A stretch of 64,000 nucleotides of DNA from QQWI01 sp964522015 (GTDB lineage: Bacteria; Bacillota; Clostridia; Peptostreptococcales; Acidaminobacteraceae): NCBI GenBank assembly GCA_964522015.1, contig CAZFST010000006.1, forward strand, positions 1 through 64,000, written 5' to 3'. A model generated the notes under the pieces. It had not been told where the DNA came from and did no database searches. It saw only the letters and a list, made by a program, of their open reading frames with translations. The position numbers were made by a program, and so were the translations under genes. Below are positions 27,216-35,856 of this stretch, piece by piece. Within the stretch, counting starts at the first letter, position 1. Each line of letters starts with the position of its first letter.

Positions 27216-27932
27216 ATGAAAGAAACTATTCAAGCCAGATTTAATAGCATGGGCATTATATTAACGAACAAGCAGGTAAACCAATTTGACTTATATATGA
27301 AAATTCTACAAGAATGGAATAAAAATATTGATTTAACAGCTGTAGATGATGATTTAGGTATACTTGAAAGGCATTTTATCGACAGCGCATCTTTACTGAA
27401 GGGTTTTGATATTCAAAAGCATCATAAGGTTATCGATATTGGTACTGGAGCTGGCTTTCCCGGAATACCTATATCTATTATCACAGGATGCGAAATGACT
27501 TTACTAGATGCTTTGAATAAACGAGTAAAATTTCTAGAAGCTGTTATTGATCAAGGGTCTATAGATAATATAAGCGTTATTCATGGAAGAGCTGAAGATT
27601 ATGGGCAGGATCCAAATCATAGAGAGAGTTATGATTTAGTTGTAGCAAGAGCTGTTGCATCCTTGAATGTTCTTATAGAGTATACGATTCCATTTTTAAA
27701 AGTTGGTGGTATTCTTATTGCACAAAAGTCGAAGCAAACTGTAGCTGAAATTGAACAAGCTGAGAAAGCGATGGATGTATTAGGTTGTAAGGTTGTTAAT
27801 GTTATTACGTTAGAAAATCCTGATAATATACAAAGAACGCTAATTATCATTGAAAAAACAAAAAAAACCCCACAAAACTTTCCTCGAAAAGCTGGAACTC
27901 CAAACAAAGAACCTATAGTAAAATCTAACTAA
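27216..27932 (+). CDS. rsmG: 16S rRNA (guanine527-N7)-methyltransferase RsmG
   Basis: A 238-aa class I methyltransferase. The SAM-binding motif is VIDIGTGAGFPGIP (about 70-83), with LLDALNKRVKFL as motif II and the RAVA segment later. It begins directly after the mnmG stop. The tail beyond residue 215 is basic and low in conservation. Confidence 0.95.
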   Translation: MKETIQARFNSMGIILTNKQVNQFDLYMKILQEWNKNIDLTAVDDDLGILERHFIDSASLLKGFDIQKHHKVIDIGTGAGFPGIPISIITGCEMTLLDALNKRVKFLEAVIDQGSIDNISVIHGRAEDYGQDPNHRESYDLVVARAVASLNVLIEYTIPFLKVGGILIAQKSKQTVAEIEQAEKAMDVLGCKVVNVITLENPDNIQRTLIIIEKTKKTPQNFPRKAGTPNKEPIVKSN

Positions 27933-27971
27933 AAAGTATGTATAAGTAAATAATATATATTTATTTGATAC

Positions 27972-28012
27972 AAAAGGCCCTTTTCCTACAAGTAGGGCTT
28001 TTTTTTTATTTT
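27972..28012 (+). terminator. Terminator after rsmG
   Basis: AAAGGCCC, a loop of about 14 nt, GGGCTTT and a long T-run. It lies inside the 5' extension of the parA open frame, showing that this extension is not translated. Confidence 0.75.
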
Positions 28013-28045
28013 TATTTTGTTACACTATATAAGGGTGGTGATAAA

Positions 28046-28819
28046 TTGGGTAAAGCGATTGCTATATTTAATCAAAAGGGTGGCGTTGGTAAAACTACTA
28101 CTAACATTAATTTAAGCGCATGCTTAGCAACTCTAGGAAAAAAGATTCTTATAATTGATAATGATCCACAAGGGAACTCAACAAGCGGGCTCGGTATCAA
28201 TAAAAGTGCTACAGTTTTCAATTTATATGACTTATTATTAAGTGATATAAACCCAGAAGATGCAATAATGAAGACTGGCTATGAGAACTTAGACATTATT
28301 CCATCGAATGTTCAATTAGCTGGGGCTGAAATTGAAATGATTGATTTAGAAAAACGCGAATTTAGATTGAAATATATTGTGGATGCTTTGAAGGAAAAGT
28401 ATGATTATATTTTTGTTGATTGTCCCCCTTCACTTGGATTGTTGACAATCAATTCACTAGTGGCTGTTGATGGTATCCTTGTTCCTATTCAATGTGAATA
28501 TTATGCATTAGAAGGAGTATCGCAATTAATTAACACATTTAAATTGATGAAGAAGAATCTTAATAAAAATCTACAAATTGAAGGTGTATTAATTAGTATG
28601 TATGATAGTCGTACAAATTTATCTCAGCAAGTCGTTGATGAAGTCGAAAAATATTTTCAAGGGAAAGTATACAAAACAAGAATTCCAAGAAATATAAAAC
28701 TCGCTGAAGCTCCTAGTTTCGGCAAACCTATCATATATTATGATGAGAAATCAAAAGGTGCCGAAAGTTATTTAGCACTAGCAAAGGAATTCTTGAGAGG
28801 ACAGAAAAATGAGCGTTAA
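28046..28819 (+). CDS. parA: Chromosome partitioning ATPase ParA (Soj)
   Basis: A 257-aa deviant-Walker ATPase that acts with ParB to segregate origins and, in Bacillus, regulates DnaA. The motif KGGVGKTT follows AIFNQ at the N-terminus; IFVDCPPSLG is the second Asp motif. I choose a TTG start at 28046 behind GGGTGGTG; the frame is open a further 27 codons, but that part contains the rsmG terminator. It overlaps parB by 11 nt. Confidence 0.95.
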   Translation: MGKAIAIFNQKGGVGKTTTNINLSACLATLGKKILIIDNDPQGNSTSGLGINKSATVFNLYDLLLSDINPEDAIMKTGYENLDIIPSNVQLAGAEIEMIDLEKREFRLKYIVDALKEKYDYIFVDCPPSLGLLTINSLVAVDGILVPIQCEYYALEGVSQLINTFKLMKKNLNKNLQIEGVLISMYDSRTNLSQQVVDEVEKYFQGKVYKTRIPRNIKLAEAPSFGKPIIYYDEKSKGAESYLALAKEFLRGQKNER

Positions 28820-29657
28820 AAAAATGGCACTTGGAAAAGGATTAGGGGCCTTGATACCTGATAACATAGAAGATACATTAGACTTGTCTAGGTATACTTT
28901 AGAGAATGTAAGTATTCATGATATCAAGCAGAATGTATTTCAGCCAAGAAAGCAGTTTGATCAACAAGAAATATACGCACTTAGTCTTAGTATTTCGAGA
29001 CATGGAGTATTACAACCAATAATTTTAAGAAGGATTAATCAAGGTTATGAAATTGTTGCTGGGGAGCGTAGATGGCGCGCATCGAAATTAGCTAATATGG
29101 ACACTATCCCTGCTTTAATCATGAATGAATCTGAAGAAAAATTTTTTGAAATCTCATTAATTGAAAATATCCAAAGAGTTGATTTAAATTCAATTGAGGA
29201 AGGGTTAGCATATTCAGCTCTAATTGAAAAATACAATATGACGCAACAACAAGTGTCTGATGTAGTGGGTAAAAGTAGGGCTCATATTACTAATACAATT
29301 AGATTGCTTCAACTTGTAAATAGAGTTCAAGAGTTTGTGATTGACGGTAAGCTGAGTATGGGACATGCGAGGTGTCTTGTACCGCTCAAAGAAGAACAGC
29401 AGTTAGCTATTGCTGAAAAAATAGTTAAAGAAAATTTAAGTGTACGTGATGTTGAATCACTTATAAAAAAAATGGCTCAAACTGTAACACCGAAATTACC
29501 TACAGAATCTGACCCTTACATTGAAGAAATAGAAAAAAAATTAACTGACTTTATCGGTTCAAAGGTTACTATTTCGCATAGTATTAATAGAGGTAAAATT
29601 CAGATTGAATATTACTCTGAGGATGATTTGGAAAGAATACTTTCACTTATCCATTAA
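28809..29657 (+). CDS. parB: Chromosome partitioning protein ParB (Spo0J)
   Basis: A 282-aa CTPase clamp that loads on parS. The N-terminal basic segment ALGKGLGALIPD is followed by the ParB/Srx domain (VAGERRWRASK, then the box ENIQR), a helix-turn-helix (TQQQVSDVVGKSRAHITNTIRLL) and a C-terminal dimerisation part. Two parS sites lie within 200 nt downstream. Confidence 0.96.
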   Translation: MSVKKMALGKGLGALIPDNIEDTLDLSRYTLENVSIHDIKQNVFQPRKQFDQQEIYALSLSISRHGVLQPIILRRINQGYEIVAGERRWRASKLANMDTIPALIMNESEEKFFEISLIENIQRVDLNSIEEGLAYSALIEKYNMTQQQVSDVVGKSRAHITNTIRLLQLVNRVQEFVIDGKLSMGHARCLVPLKEEQQLAIAEKIVKENLSVRDVESLIKKMAQTVTPKLPTESDPYIEEIEKKLTDFIGSKVTISHSINRGKIQIEYYSEDDLERILSLIH

Positions 29658-29663
29658 CCAAAT

Positions 29664-29693
29664 GAAGATATGTTTCACGTGAAACATATCTTC
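29664..29693. promoter_or_regulatory. parS site 1 within a 30-bp perfect palindrome
   Basis: The 16-bp consensus TGTTTCACGTGAAACA (29671-29686) is a perfect parS. The symmetry extends seven further bases on each side, so the whole 30 bp is palindromic. It starts six bases after the parB stop and may also act as the mRNA 3' hairpin. Confidence 0.9.
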
Positions 29694-29848
29694 ATCTTTA
29701 TTAGTGTGTTAGAGATCTAACTACAAAGTCGAAACATGTAATGCTTAGATAATTAACGTTTGATCAAAGATATTTTAGGTGTGCACCTTCGGTTTATTTC
29801 GTAATGCATGAAATTTTTAATAGAGGTGGCTTTCAAATCTCTGAAGAG

Positions 29849-29864
29849 TGTTTCACGTGGAACA
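29849..29864. promoter_or_regulatory. parS site 2
   Basis: TGTTTCACGTGGAACA matches the parS consensus with a single change in one half. It lies 178 bp from site 1, in noncoding DNA. Confidence 0.85.
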
Positions 29865-29944
29865 TTGATTTATATTTTTCTTGATAAATCAACTAGAAAA
29901 AATGATATAAAATTTGTACTTACTATTATTCTTATCAACTTATA

Positions 29945-29985
29945 TAGCTGAGGGTTCTTTAGAATCTTCAGCTGTCTCTTTGTAT
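29945..29985 (+). terminator. Hairpin in the spacer after parB
   Basis: AGCTGAGGGTTCT can pair with AGAATCTTCAGCT using G-U pairs, followed by GTCTCTTTG. A plausible terminator with an imperfect U-run. Confidence 0.4.
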
Positions 29986-30773
29986 AAAAAACATTAAAGT
30001 TTATAGTAAAAAACGAAAAAAAATGGTGCATAGTCGATTTGTTTATTTATGTTTATAAAAGTTGGATTTCAGTAATTTAAATTTGATCCTATAATGAAAT
30101 TTGAGTAATTACTTTAAGAGTTTTCATCAGGACTCATTTCATAAATATCTCGTATTGCAGACCTTATATCCTGTACTGATAGTTCTTAGAGATATGTAGA
30201 AAGTACTTTTTTCAACGAGTTCATAACATTTTTAACTTCAAAAAATTATTAAATTCCTAGTATTTAAGACAAAATGACTACCTATCCAATTTAGTGAGCT
30301 CTCATTTAAATAAAGTAAAGACATCCTTAAGCGATTGGACAACAGAAGAAACATTCTGAACATTCTTCTGCTCTCTATATCGATACTAAACGAGTAACAG
30401 TGACACCAAGCGGCAAAGACTCAATATGACAGCATAATTAATTAGAGAAACAGTTAGATAAAATAGCTTCATTGTACCGTTCATTTGGACAAATGGCACT
30501 CTATCTATCTACTGAGTGCATAGTATAGGTCAATAAAAATAGTCTAGTTTAGAAGTTAACATCTTTTCAAGAATACCAGAAATAATGTACTAGAATACTA
30601 TTCGAGCGTCAGAGTAATTCTAATTTGTCGTTCATAGAAAAGATTTTTACTACTGTTTGAATTGCAGGGCTCTCTCTTTGAAACCATGATTAACTTCCAT
30701 TTTATCGTAATAGAATGATAAAAGAAATTCTACTTTACACAAAACATCTTAAAGACTTTTCAATTCTCGAATC
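29986..30773. other. Gene-poor region with traces of decayed coding DNA
   Basis: There is no intact gene. Around 30370-30500 one frame reads ALYIDTKRVTVTPSGKDSI, then two stops, then LEKQLDKIASLYRSFGQMAL; about 30320 another frame reads SLSDWTTEETF. This pattern looks like an old, interrupted gene, but I do not recognise it. Confidence 0.35.
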
Positions 30774-30830
30774 TTGATGTATGAATGTAGTAGAGTAGTT
30801 ACTATAAAAAGTATAGATAAGGTAATATAT

Positions 30831-31709
30831 ATGATTACAATATTAATAAATAGAACTGCGGGTAAAGGTATAAAGCAAGAAAAAATAGATGCACTCATAA
30901 GTTTCTTTGATAAAGAGAGTGTTGAGTATAGAATATTTTGTTCAGATTTTAAAGGTCATATAAAATTGCTATCTAGCGAATTGGCTAAATCATCTACAAA
31001 GATTCTAGTAGTAGGTGGAGATGGTACTATTCAAGAAGCAATAGAGGGTTTGATATCTTCAAATTGGCCCTGTCCTCTTGCAATAATTCCAGCTGGTACA
31101 GGTAATGACTTTGCTAAATCATTGAAGATACCTTTAGATTTTTATGAAGCACTATCTCTAGCATTATCGTTAAAAGAGAAAAAATACTATTTGGGAATTT
31201 GCAACGGAAAATACTTTGCAAATGTTGTGAGCACAGGAATTGATGCTGCAATTGTCAGAAACCGATTAGCACTTAAAAAGATTTTATTCGGACCTTTATC
31301 ATATTTAATAAGTACTATTTTCACACTTATGATTTATAAGCCAAGAGAATACTTAATAGAGACGGATTCATCGCATTATCAAGGTTCATTCTACTTAATA
31401 GCTGCAGGTAATGGTAATTTCTACGGCAATGGAATGAATATAACACCTATAGGGTCTCCTGAATCAGATCTACTTAATTTAGTGATTGTGAGAAAGACGA
31501 ATCGTTTTAGACTATTATTACTGTTGCCAACTATCTATACTGGAAAACATGTTTATTCATCCTATGCAGAATCAACATTAACTAGTTATATAAAGATAAC
31601 ATTTTTATCAGGTGAGCAATTAGTAAACTATGATGGGGAATTAGAGAAAACAAATATGGTTATAATTGGTAAATCAGATTTAAAAATAGCAAATATCGTG
31701 ACTGGGTAG
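30831..31709 (+). CDS. Diacylglycerol kinase family lipid kinase (YegS/DagK-like)
   Basis: A 292-aa enzyme of the DAGK catalytic family, which phosphorylates diacylglycerol or a related lipid at the membrane. Motifs: the N-terminal ILINRTAGKG, the nucleotide-binding VVGGDGTIQEAI (about 60-71), and IPAGTGNDFAKSL (about 87-99). The C-terminal part has GNFYGNGMNITP and GELE elements. The start is the ATG at 30831, where family similarity begins; the open frame extends 19 codons upstream. Stand-alone gene after the gene-poor stretch. Confidence 0.88.
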   Translation: MITILINRTAGKGIKQEKIDALISFFDKESVEYRIFCSDFKGHIKLLSSELAKSSTKILVVGGDGTIQEAIEGLISSNWPCPLAIIPAGTGNDFAKSLKIPLDFYEALSLALSLKEKKYYLGICNGKYFANVVSTGIDAAIVRNRLALKKILFGPLSYLISTIFTLMIYKPREYLIETDSSHYQGSFYLIAAGNGNFYGNGMNITPIGSPESDLLNLVIVRKTNRFRLLLLLPTIYTGKHVYSSYAESTLTSYIKITFLSGEQLVNYDGELEKTNMVIIGKSDLKIANIVTG

Positions 31710-31740
31710 AAGTTGTTTTAAGCTGTTTTTATGCTTTTGT

Positions 31741-31746
31741 TATACT
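31741..31746 (+). promoter_or_regulatory. Possible extended -10 promoter of the AcoR-like regulator
   Basis: TGTTATACT carries a TGn extension before TATACT; no good -35 is seen. It lies about 50 nt before the ATG at 31797. Confidence 0.4.
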
Positions 31747-31796
31747 AATGTCAAGACGGCTGTAAAAACCACTTAAACAGCACTTGTGGAGGTCTA

Positions 31797-33584
31797 ATGA
31801 ATCATCGTATAATTTATGAAGATTCTCGAGTGAGAGAAGCATGGAAGTTGTTCATTGAAAAGGGTATGCTTAAGCGAGAGGTACTTAGAGATCAGATCGC
31901 ATTTAGTTGGGCACGGTCCAGGTTATCTGGTTTATCTGAAAACAGAGATAACTTAGAATTCATAAACGAAGACATCAATGAAGGTTATTTAACACTAGGT
32001 GATTCGTTTGATGAATGGACAATTTTAAATGGCTATCAATTTATGCTTCTTAATGAAAGATTTAAAGTACTTCATAAACTTGAATCTAGCGCTGAAATTA
32101 GTTCGATTCGAATTGATAAAGGTGATATTTTAGATGAAATGGTATGTGGTACTTTGGCATGTCATTTATCTGCCCAGACAGGAGCATTAGAACTAATAGT
32201 AGGATATGAACACTATCTAAAATGCTTTCATTCATATGTTGATATTTGCATTCCAATTATTCTAAATAACTTAACTTACTATGTATGGCTGATAAAGGAT
32301 ATCTCGGATTTTCAATCAGAAGAGTTAATTCAAATAAGTACGAAAGTTAGAGAAACAAGTTTGTCAATTCAAAGTCTACAAGACAATGTAGAGTTGATTC
32401 CTAACTATCATAATCACAAGTTTGTTGTACTTATAAACAGTAATGGAGTCATATTGAAGCAAGTAAATTATGGAGGTATTAACTTCGAATGTGAAAAAAG
32501 TATATTTCATATGACAGATTTAACATTCGATAAGTTAAAGTCACAACAATGCTTCTTAGTAGAAGTTAGATGGCAAAAAACGGGTGATCGTGAAAATTAT
32601 TTTAATAAGTTTATTTGTGAAGTGATTAATCAATTAGAAGACTGCACAATGCTATTATTTAAGGAGTTATCATCAAGTGGTGAGGTCATAAATTTATTAA
32701 AAGGAAACATTTTTAATAACATTAAATATAAAAAAGGCTATAATACAAAGGATATAGCTATGATTTATTCAGAGCTAAAACATAACTTTGAGTTTGTATC
32801 TCAAAATTCAAACCCAGTATTTATATATGATGATTCAGGAATTTTAAGGATGGAAATTGTAGATTTATTTATTAATAATAATAATTCGCAAAATGTTAGA
32901 TTCTATTTCATTGATTGTACTCAAATTACTGGCGATGAATTAGAGGATATACTTTTTGCAAATAAATCAGTTTATAAGATTGGTGTATTTGATTGGTTGG
33001 GAGAAGGATATTTAATGATAGATAACTTTTCTCATTTAGAAAAAAAAGTACAAAGTAGGATTATTCGATATTATGAAAAAAATAAAGACAACACTTTGAC
33101 CAATGCCATTCCAAGAATTATTTTTGGTGATACATCAGAAGCTAAAAATAATAAGCAACGTTTATCACATTTGATTTCTGCTTATTCCCATTTCAATATC
33201 ATTGAGCTTAGAAAGGGCAGTATTATTAATTCATTAGTAGAAAACAAAAGTGAAATATCAATAAAAGAATGTTTGGGAGAGCAAGAACGAACTAAAGAGA
33301 TAGAATACTTTAACAAAGATGAGACATCATTAAGTGAAATTATCTCATCCTTTAAAAATGACAAAAGTGAAAATGAATTGATGAAACTTAGCAAGATAAA
33401 GAAACCTAGCGAATCAAAAAAACTTATTCAAGACATTGAAAAAGAATTGATTGAAAAAGTTCTTTATGAAACAAAATATCATATTACAGAAACGGCTAAA
33501 CAACTTGGAATTGGTCGTGCTACATTGTATAGGAAAATTCAGCAATATAATATACAGAGTAGAGCTAATAACAACTTAAAGTGA
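31797..33584 (+). CDS. AcoR-like regulator with degenerate AAA+ domain
   Basis: A 595-aa protein with the overall plan of a sigma-54 activator of the AcoR type. Residues 12-45 carry the AcoR-type N-terminus (REAWKLFIEKG...IAFSWARSR), residues 70-200 look GAF-like, and residues 335-450 align with an AAA+ domain. The Walker A position reads IYDDSGILRME (343-353) with no GxxxxGK; no GAFTGA loop is seen; the Walker B position reads GYLMIDN (404-410). A Fis-type helix-turn-helix is intact near the C-terminus (AKQLGIGRATLYRKIQQYNI). It probably cannot hydrolyse ATP or remodel sigma-54 holoenzyme, but may still bind DNA and a ligand. An AGGTC-type ribosome site precedes the ATG. Confidence 0.75.
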   Translation: MNHRIIYEDSRVREAWKLFIEKGMLKREVLRDQIAFSWARSRLSGLSENRDNLEFINEDINEGYLTLGDSFDEWTILNGYQFMLLNERFKVLHKLESSAEISSIRIDKGDILDEMVCGTLACHLSAQTGALELIVGYEHYLKCFHSYVDICIPIILNNLTYYVWLIKDISDFQSEELIQISTKVRETSLSIQSLQDNVELIPNYHNHKFVVLINSNGVILKQVNYGGINFECEKSIFHMTDLTFDKLKSQQCFLVEVRWQKTGDRENYFNKFICEVINQLEDCTMLLFKELSSSGEVINLLKGNIFNNIKYKKGYNTKDIAMIYSELKHNFEFVSQNSNPVFIYDDSGILRMEIVDLFINNNNSQNVRFYFIDCTQITGDELEDILFANKSVYKIGVFDWLGEGYLMIDNFSHLEKKVQSRIIRYYEKNKDNTLTNAIPRIIFGDTSEAKNNKQRLSHLISAYSHFNIIELRKGSIINSLVENKSEISIKECLGEQERTKEIEYFNKDETSLSEIISSFKNDKSENELMKLSKIKKPSESKKLIQDIEKELIEKVLYETKYHITETAKQLGIGRATLYRKIQQYNIQSRANNNLK

Positions 33585-33596
33585 GCAAGTACAACG

Positions 33597-33651
33597 TGTT
33601 TCATTTTGAGACGTTTTGTATTTTTGATGCAAAACGTCTCATTTTGAGAGC
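33597..33651. promoter_or_regulatory. Twin palindromic sites forming an 11-bp stem
   Basis: TGTTTCATTTTGAGACG (33597-33613) and CGTCTCATTTTGAGAGC (33635-33651) share TCATTTTGAGA and are each nearly palindromic, 38 bp centre to centre. Between them, GAGACGTTTTG pairs perfectly with CAAAACGTCTC. They could be operator sites for the upstream Fis-type regulator or a terminator for it. Confidence 0.5.
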
Positions 33652-33775
33652 TATAGTGCATTAAAATTAAAAATGATCCTGTTTCTCAGGAATGAAGGTG
33701 TTAACTTATAACTTAATAGATCTATTTTATTAAATCAAATTGAAAATCGATTTGAACTCTTGATTTTCAAATGAC

Positions 33776-33791
33776 TGTAAACTAGTTTACA
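33776..33791. promoter_or_regulatory. Perfect 16-bp palindrome TGTAAACTAGTTTACA
   Basis: A perfect dyad 262 bp before the first gene of the coiled-coil cluster. Related pieces occur at about 33957 (TGTAAATTAAATTTA), 34028 (AGTTTAC, overlapping the leader) and 34508 (TGTAAATTTGTAA, before the second gene). It is a candidate operator or anchoring site for the helix-turn-helix proteins encoded next to it. Confidence 0.5.
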
Positions 33792-34052
33792 ATCGCTTGT
33801 AAATCAAGATTAATCATAAAACAAAACAAATATTTATATATTTATTATTCAGTTATATAAACATAGTTAATTACTTTAAATTGATTTGTGTAATTGAGTA
33901 AGTGATTAAAACATTGTTAACGGAGAACTTAAACTCGACACATACAACTTACACGCTGTAAATTAAATTTAAAAGTATTGCACAAGTGATTGCTATGCGA
34001 TTAAAAATGTAATAAAATATTGACAGTTAGTTTACGTATATAGGGAGGCAAT

Positions 34053-34499
34053 ATGTATAAGGTTAAGCAAATTGCTGAAATGTTAAATGTAGAGACAGTT
34101 GCAATTCATGAAATTTTAATTGAAATGCGTGACGTATTGGCAGCAAATGTGGTTAGGAAAAATAGTATTCTTTATATTGATTATGATGGTTATCAGTGTA
34201 TTAAACAAACTCTTGAAAAATCATCTAAAGAAGCACAAACTGGTACGACTATATCAGTGACAGAAATCAATCAAATTGAAAAAACAACCAATGAAATAGC
34301 ATCATTTGAGGCGACATGTCTTCTTGATATTGAGAGTATCAAGGAAAGAATTAGTCTCTTAAAACAAGATATTAATCGAATCGATTTGCAGATTTATCGT
34401 GAAGAAGAAGTTTTGCATCATTACCAGCAAGCGGTGCAAGCTGACCTATTAGCACTTAAAAATGAAATATCTAAATTATTTGTGCTTGTTCAATTTTAA
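34053..34499 (+). CDS. Small helix-turn-helix coiled-coil protein 1 (RacA-like layout)
   Basis: A 148-aa protein I do not recognise by name. Residues 1-27 form a MerR-like helix-turn-helix (VKQIAEMLNVETVAIHEIL), and residues 30-60 resemble a wing plus helix (LYIDYDGYQCIKQTLE). A linker is followed by a long predicted coiled coil (about 88-140, heptad-like LLDIESIKERISLLKQDINRIDLQI). The plan matches B. subtilis RacA, which anchors the origin region to the pole, but no sequence identity is claimed. GGGAGG precedes the ATG. First gene of a four-gene same-strand cluster; the next protein has the same plan. Confidence 0.6.
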   Translation: MYKVKQIAEMLNVETVAIHEILIEMRDVLAANVVRKNSILYIDYDGYQCIKQTLEKSSKEAQTGTTISVTEINQIEKTTNEIASFEATCLLDIESIKERISLLKQDINRIDLQIYREEEVLHHYQQAVQADLLALKNEISKLFVLVQF

Positions 34500-34530
34500 G
34501 AATGAACTGTAAATTTGTAAAGGAGACGTT

Positions 34531-34989
34531 ATGCATCGGATAATTGAAGTTGCACATATGCTTGGTGTCAGTAAAGTCACTATTTACAAAAAAATTAGTT
34601 CTTTAAAAAATGAAATTAAACCATATTTAATTAAAGATAAAAATGTGACATTTCTTACTGATGATGGAGTTGAGATTATAAAGGAGAGTTTAAAACATCT
34701 TCCACTGGTTCCAAGTCAAATTAGTTTAGAAAACGGCGTTACTAAGCAAGGTATACATACAATGACACGCGAAGCGTATCAGCTTGAACAAAATAATAAA
34801 GAAGAGTTATTGAAAGAACATTTTAATGATCTAGTTATGACTTATGACTATTTAAAGAGCGTTAAAAAAAATAAGCAAGATAGGCTAAAATCGCTTAAAA
34901 CAGCGATAGATAGTATACGATTTTCATCAAATGAAATTAAGAAACAGATTGAGCTGATTGATACTAAATTTCAATCAAGTTCAAAATAA
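34531..34989 (+). CDS. Small helix-turn-helix coiled-coil protein 2 (RacA-like layout)
   Basis: A 152-aa protein, probably a paralogue of the previous one. The N-terminus is a clear MerR/RacA-type helix-turn-helix (IIEVAHMLGVSKVTIYKKI), followed by a wing (KNVTFLTDDGVEIIKESLK). The C-terminal half (about 92-148) is charged and heptad-patterned, a likely coiled coil. It lies 31 nt after the first gene, with AGGAG upstream, and 14 nt before the third, so one operon is likely. The role is unknown; DNA bridging, anchoring or transcription regulation are all possible. Confidence 0.6.
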   Translation: MHRIIEVAHMLGVSKVTIYKKISSLKNEIKPYLIKDKNVTFLTDDGVEIIKESLKHLPLVPSQISLENGVTKQGIHTMTREAYQLEQNNKEELLKEHFNDLVMTYDYLKSVKKNKQDRLKSLKTAIDSIRFSSNEIKKQIELIDTKFQSSSK

Positions 34990-35003
34990 AGGGAGGCTAT
35001 CTT

Positions 35004-35795
35004 GTGGCTAATAAATTAAAGATTTTCGAAAAATTAGGTCTTATTGAAAAAAAGGAAATTAATATTTTAACTGGTGAGGTTTTAACTGAAACATTAGAAA
35101 ATCAAGAAGAACTAGATGTTGCTACAGAGGTAAGTCCAATAATTGAAACTATTGATATATTGAATAGTGATGTGTTATTAAATGATATAAAAACCCCATT
35201 AACATCTGAGAATCCTGTACTTCAAGGTGCATATGAAGCCGTTAAGCAACAAAATACATTTGCGCCATTAGAAAATATTTCAGAACAAAAGATAGAACCT
35301 TTAAAGCCTATATCAAAAGAACCGACTAAAGAAGAGGTTGAAAAAAAGCTTGATGCGATGATTGAATCATATGAGAGAAACAAATTACTAAGTATTGAAG
35401 ATATATATCGAAAAGCAACATTAATTCAAGAAATAAAATCAACAGTATTTATGGTGGATGTATACGCAAAAGCATTGCCTGAAAACTTGCCGATGGACAT
35501 AAAAAGAGAATCTGTATTAAATATCATGAGAGCATCTGAAATTCAGGTAGACGATTTATTAAGTGATGCCTATAAAAGAATTGATGCGCTTAATAACGTT
35601 TTAGAATCTGTAGTACAATCTTCAGAAGAATTAAAAGCAAAAAACACTTCAACTATTAGAGATCTTGAAAAACGTATTGAAGAATTAAAACGTACTATGA
35701 TTGAAAGAGAAAAATTTCAAGAAACACAAAATACAATGATTGAATACGAAATTCAACGTATTATCAACATTGTAGATTTTGTTAAGCCTAAATAG
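35004..35795 (+). CDS. Coiled-coil protein of unknown function
   Basis: A 263-aa acidic protein starting with GTG behind GGGAGG. Residues 1-30 hold a conserved-looking amphipathic start (KLKIFEKLGLIEKKEINILTGEVL), 30-110 is an acidic, probably disordered linker, 112-190 is helical, and 195-245 is a strong coiled coil (ESVVQSSEELKAKN... and LEKRIEELKRTMIE). No helix-turn-helix or membrane segment. Its place between the two DNA-binding coiled-coil proteins and the membrane protein suggests an adaptor, which is inference. Confidence 0.55.
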   Translation: MANKLKIFEKLGLIEKKEINILTGEVLTETLENQEELDVATEVSPIIETIDILNSDVLLNDIKTPLTSENPVLQGAYEAVKQQNTFAPLENISEQKIEPLKPISKEPTKEEVEKKLDAMIESYERNKLLSIEDIYRKATLIQEIKSTVFMVDVYAKALPENLPMDIKRESVLNIMRASEIQVDDLLSDAYKRIDALNNVLESVVQSSEELKAKNTSTIRDLEKRIEELKRTMIEREKFQETQNTMIEYEIQRIINIVDFVKPK

Positions 35796-35856
35796 GTTGT
35801 AAAAGTTTCAATCTTAGTTATAATAAAGATTTGTTGCGCTTTACAAGGGAGATGGT

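Larger units (their letters stand above)
33585..34052. other. Regulatory spacer with palindromes, no gene
   Basis: The 468-nt stretch contains a stem-loop with twin palindromes (33597-33651), the palindrome at 33776-33791, further TGTAAA motifs (near 33799 and 33957) and AGTTTAC (near 34028), but no open frame. It separates the AcoR-like regulator from the four-gene coiled-coil cluster. Confidence 0.6.

Noticed and set aside
27965..28045. 27-codon N-terminal extension of parA
   Set aside because: It covers the rsmG terminator and has no ribosome site; ParA homology begins at the TTG at 28046.
33978..33998. Possible sigma-54 promoter (TTGCAC ... TTGCT)
   Set aside because: The essential GG of the -24 element is missing and the spacing is one base too long.
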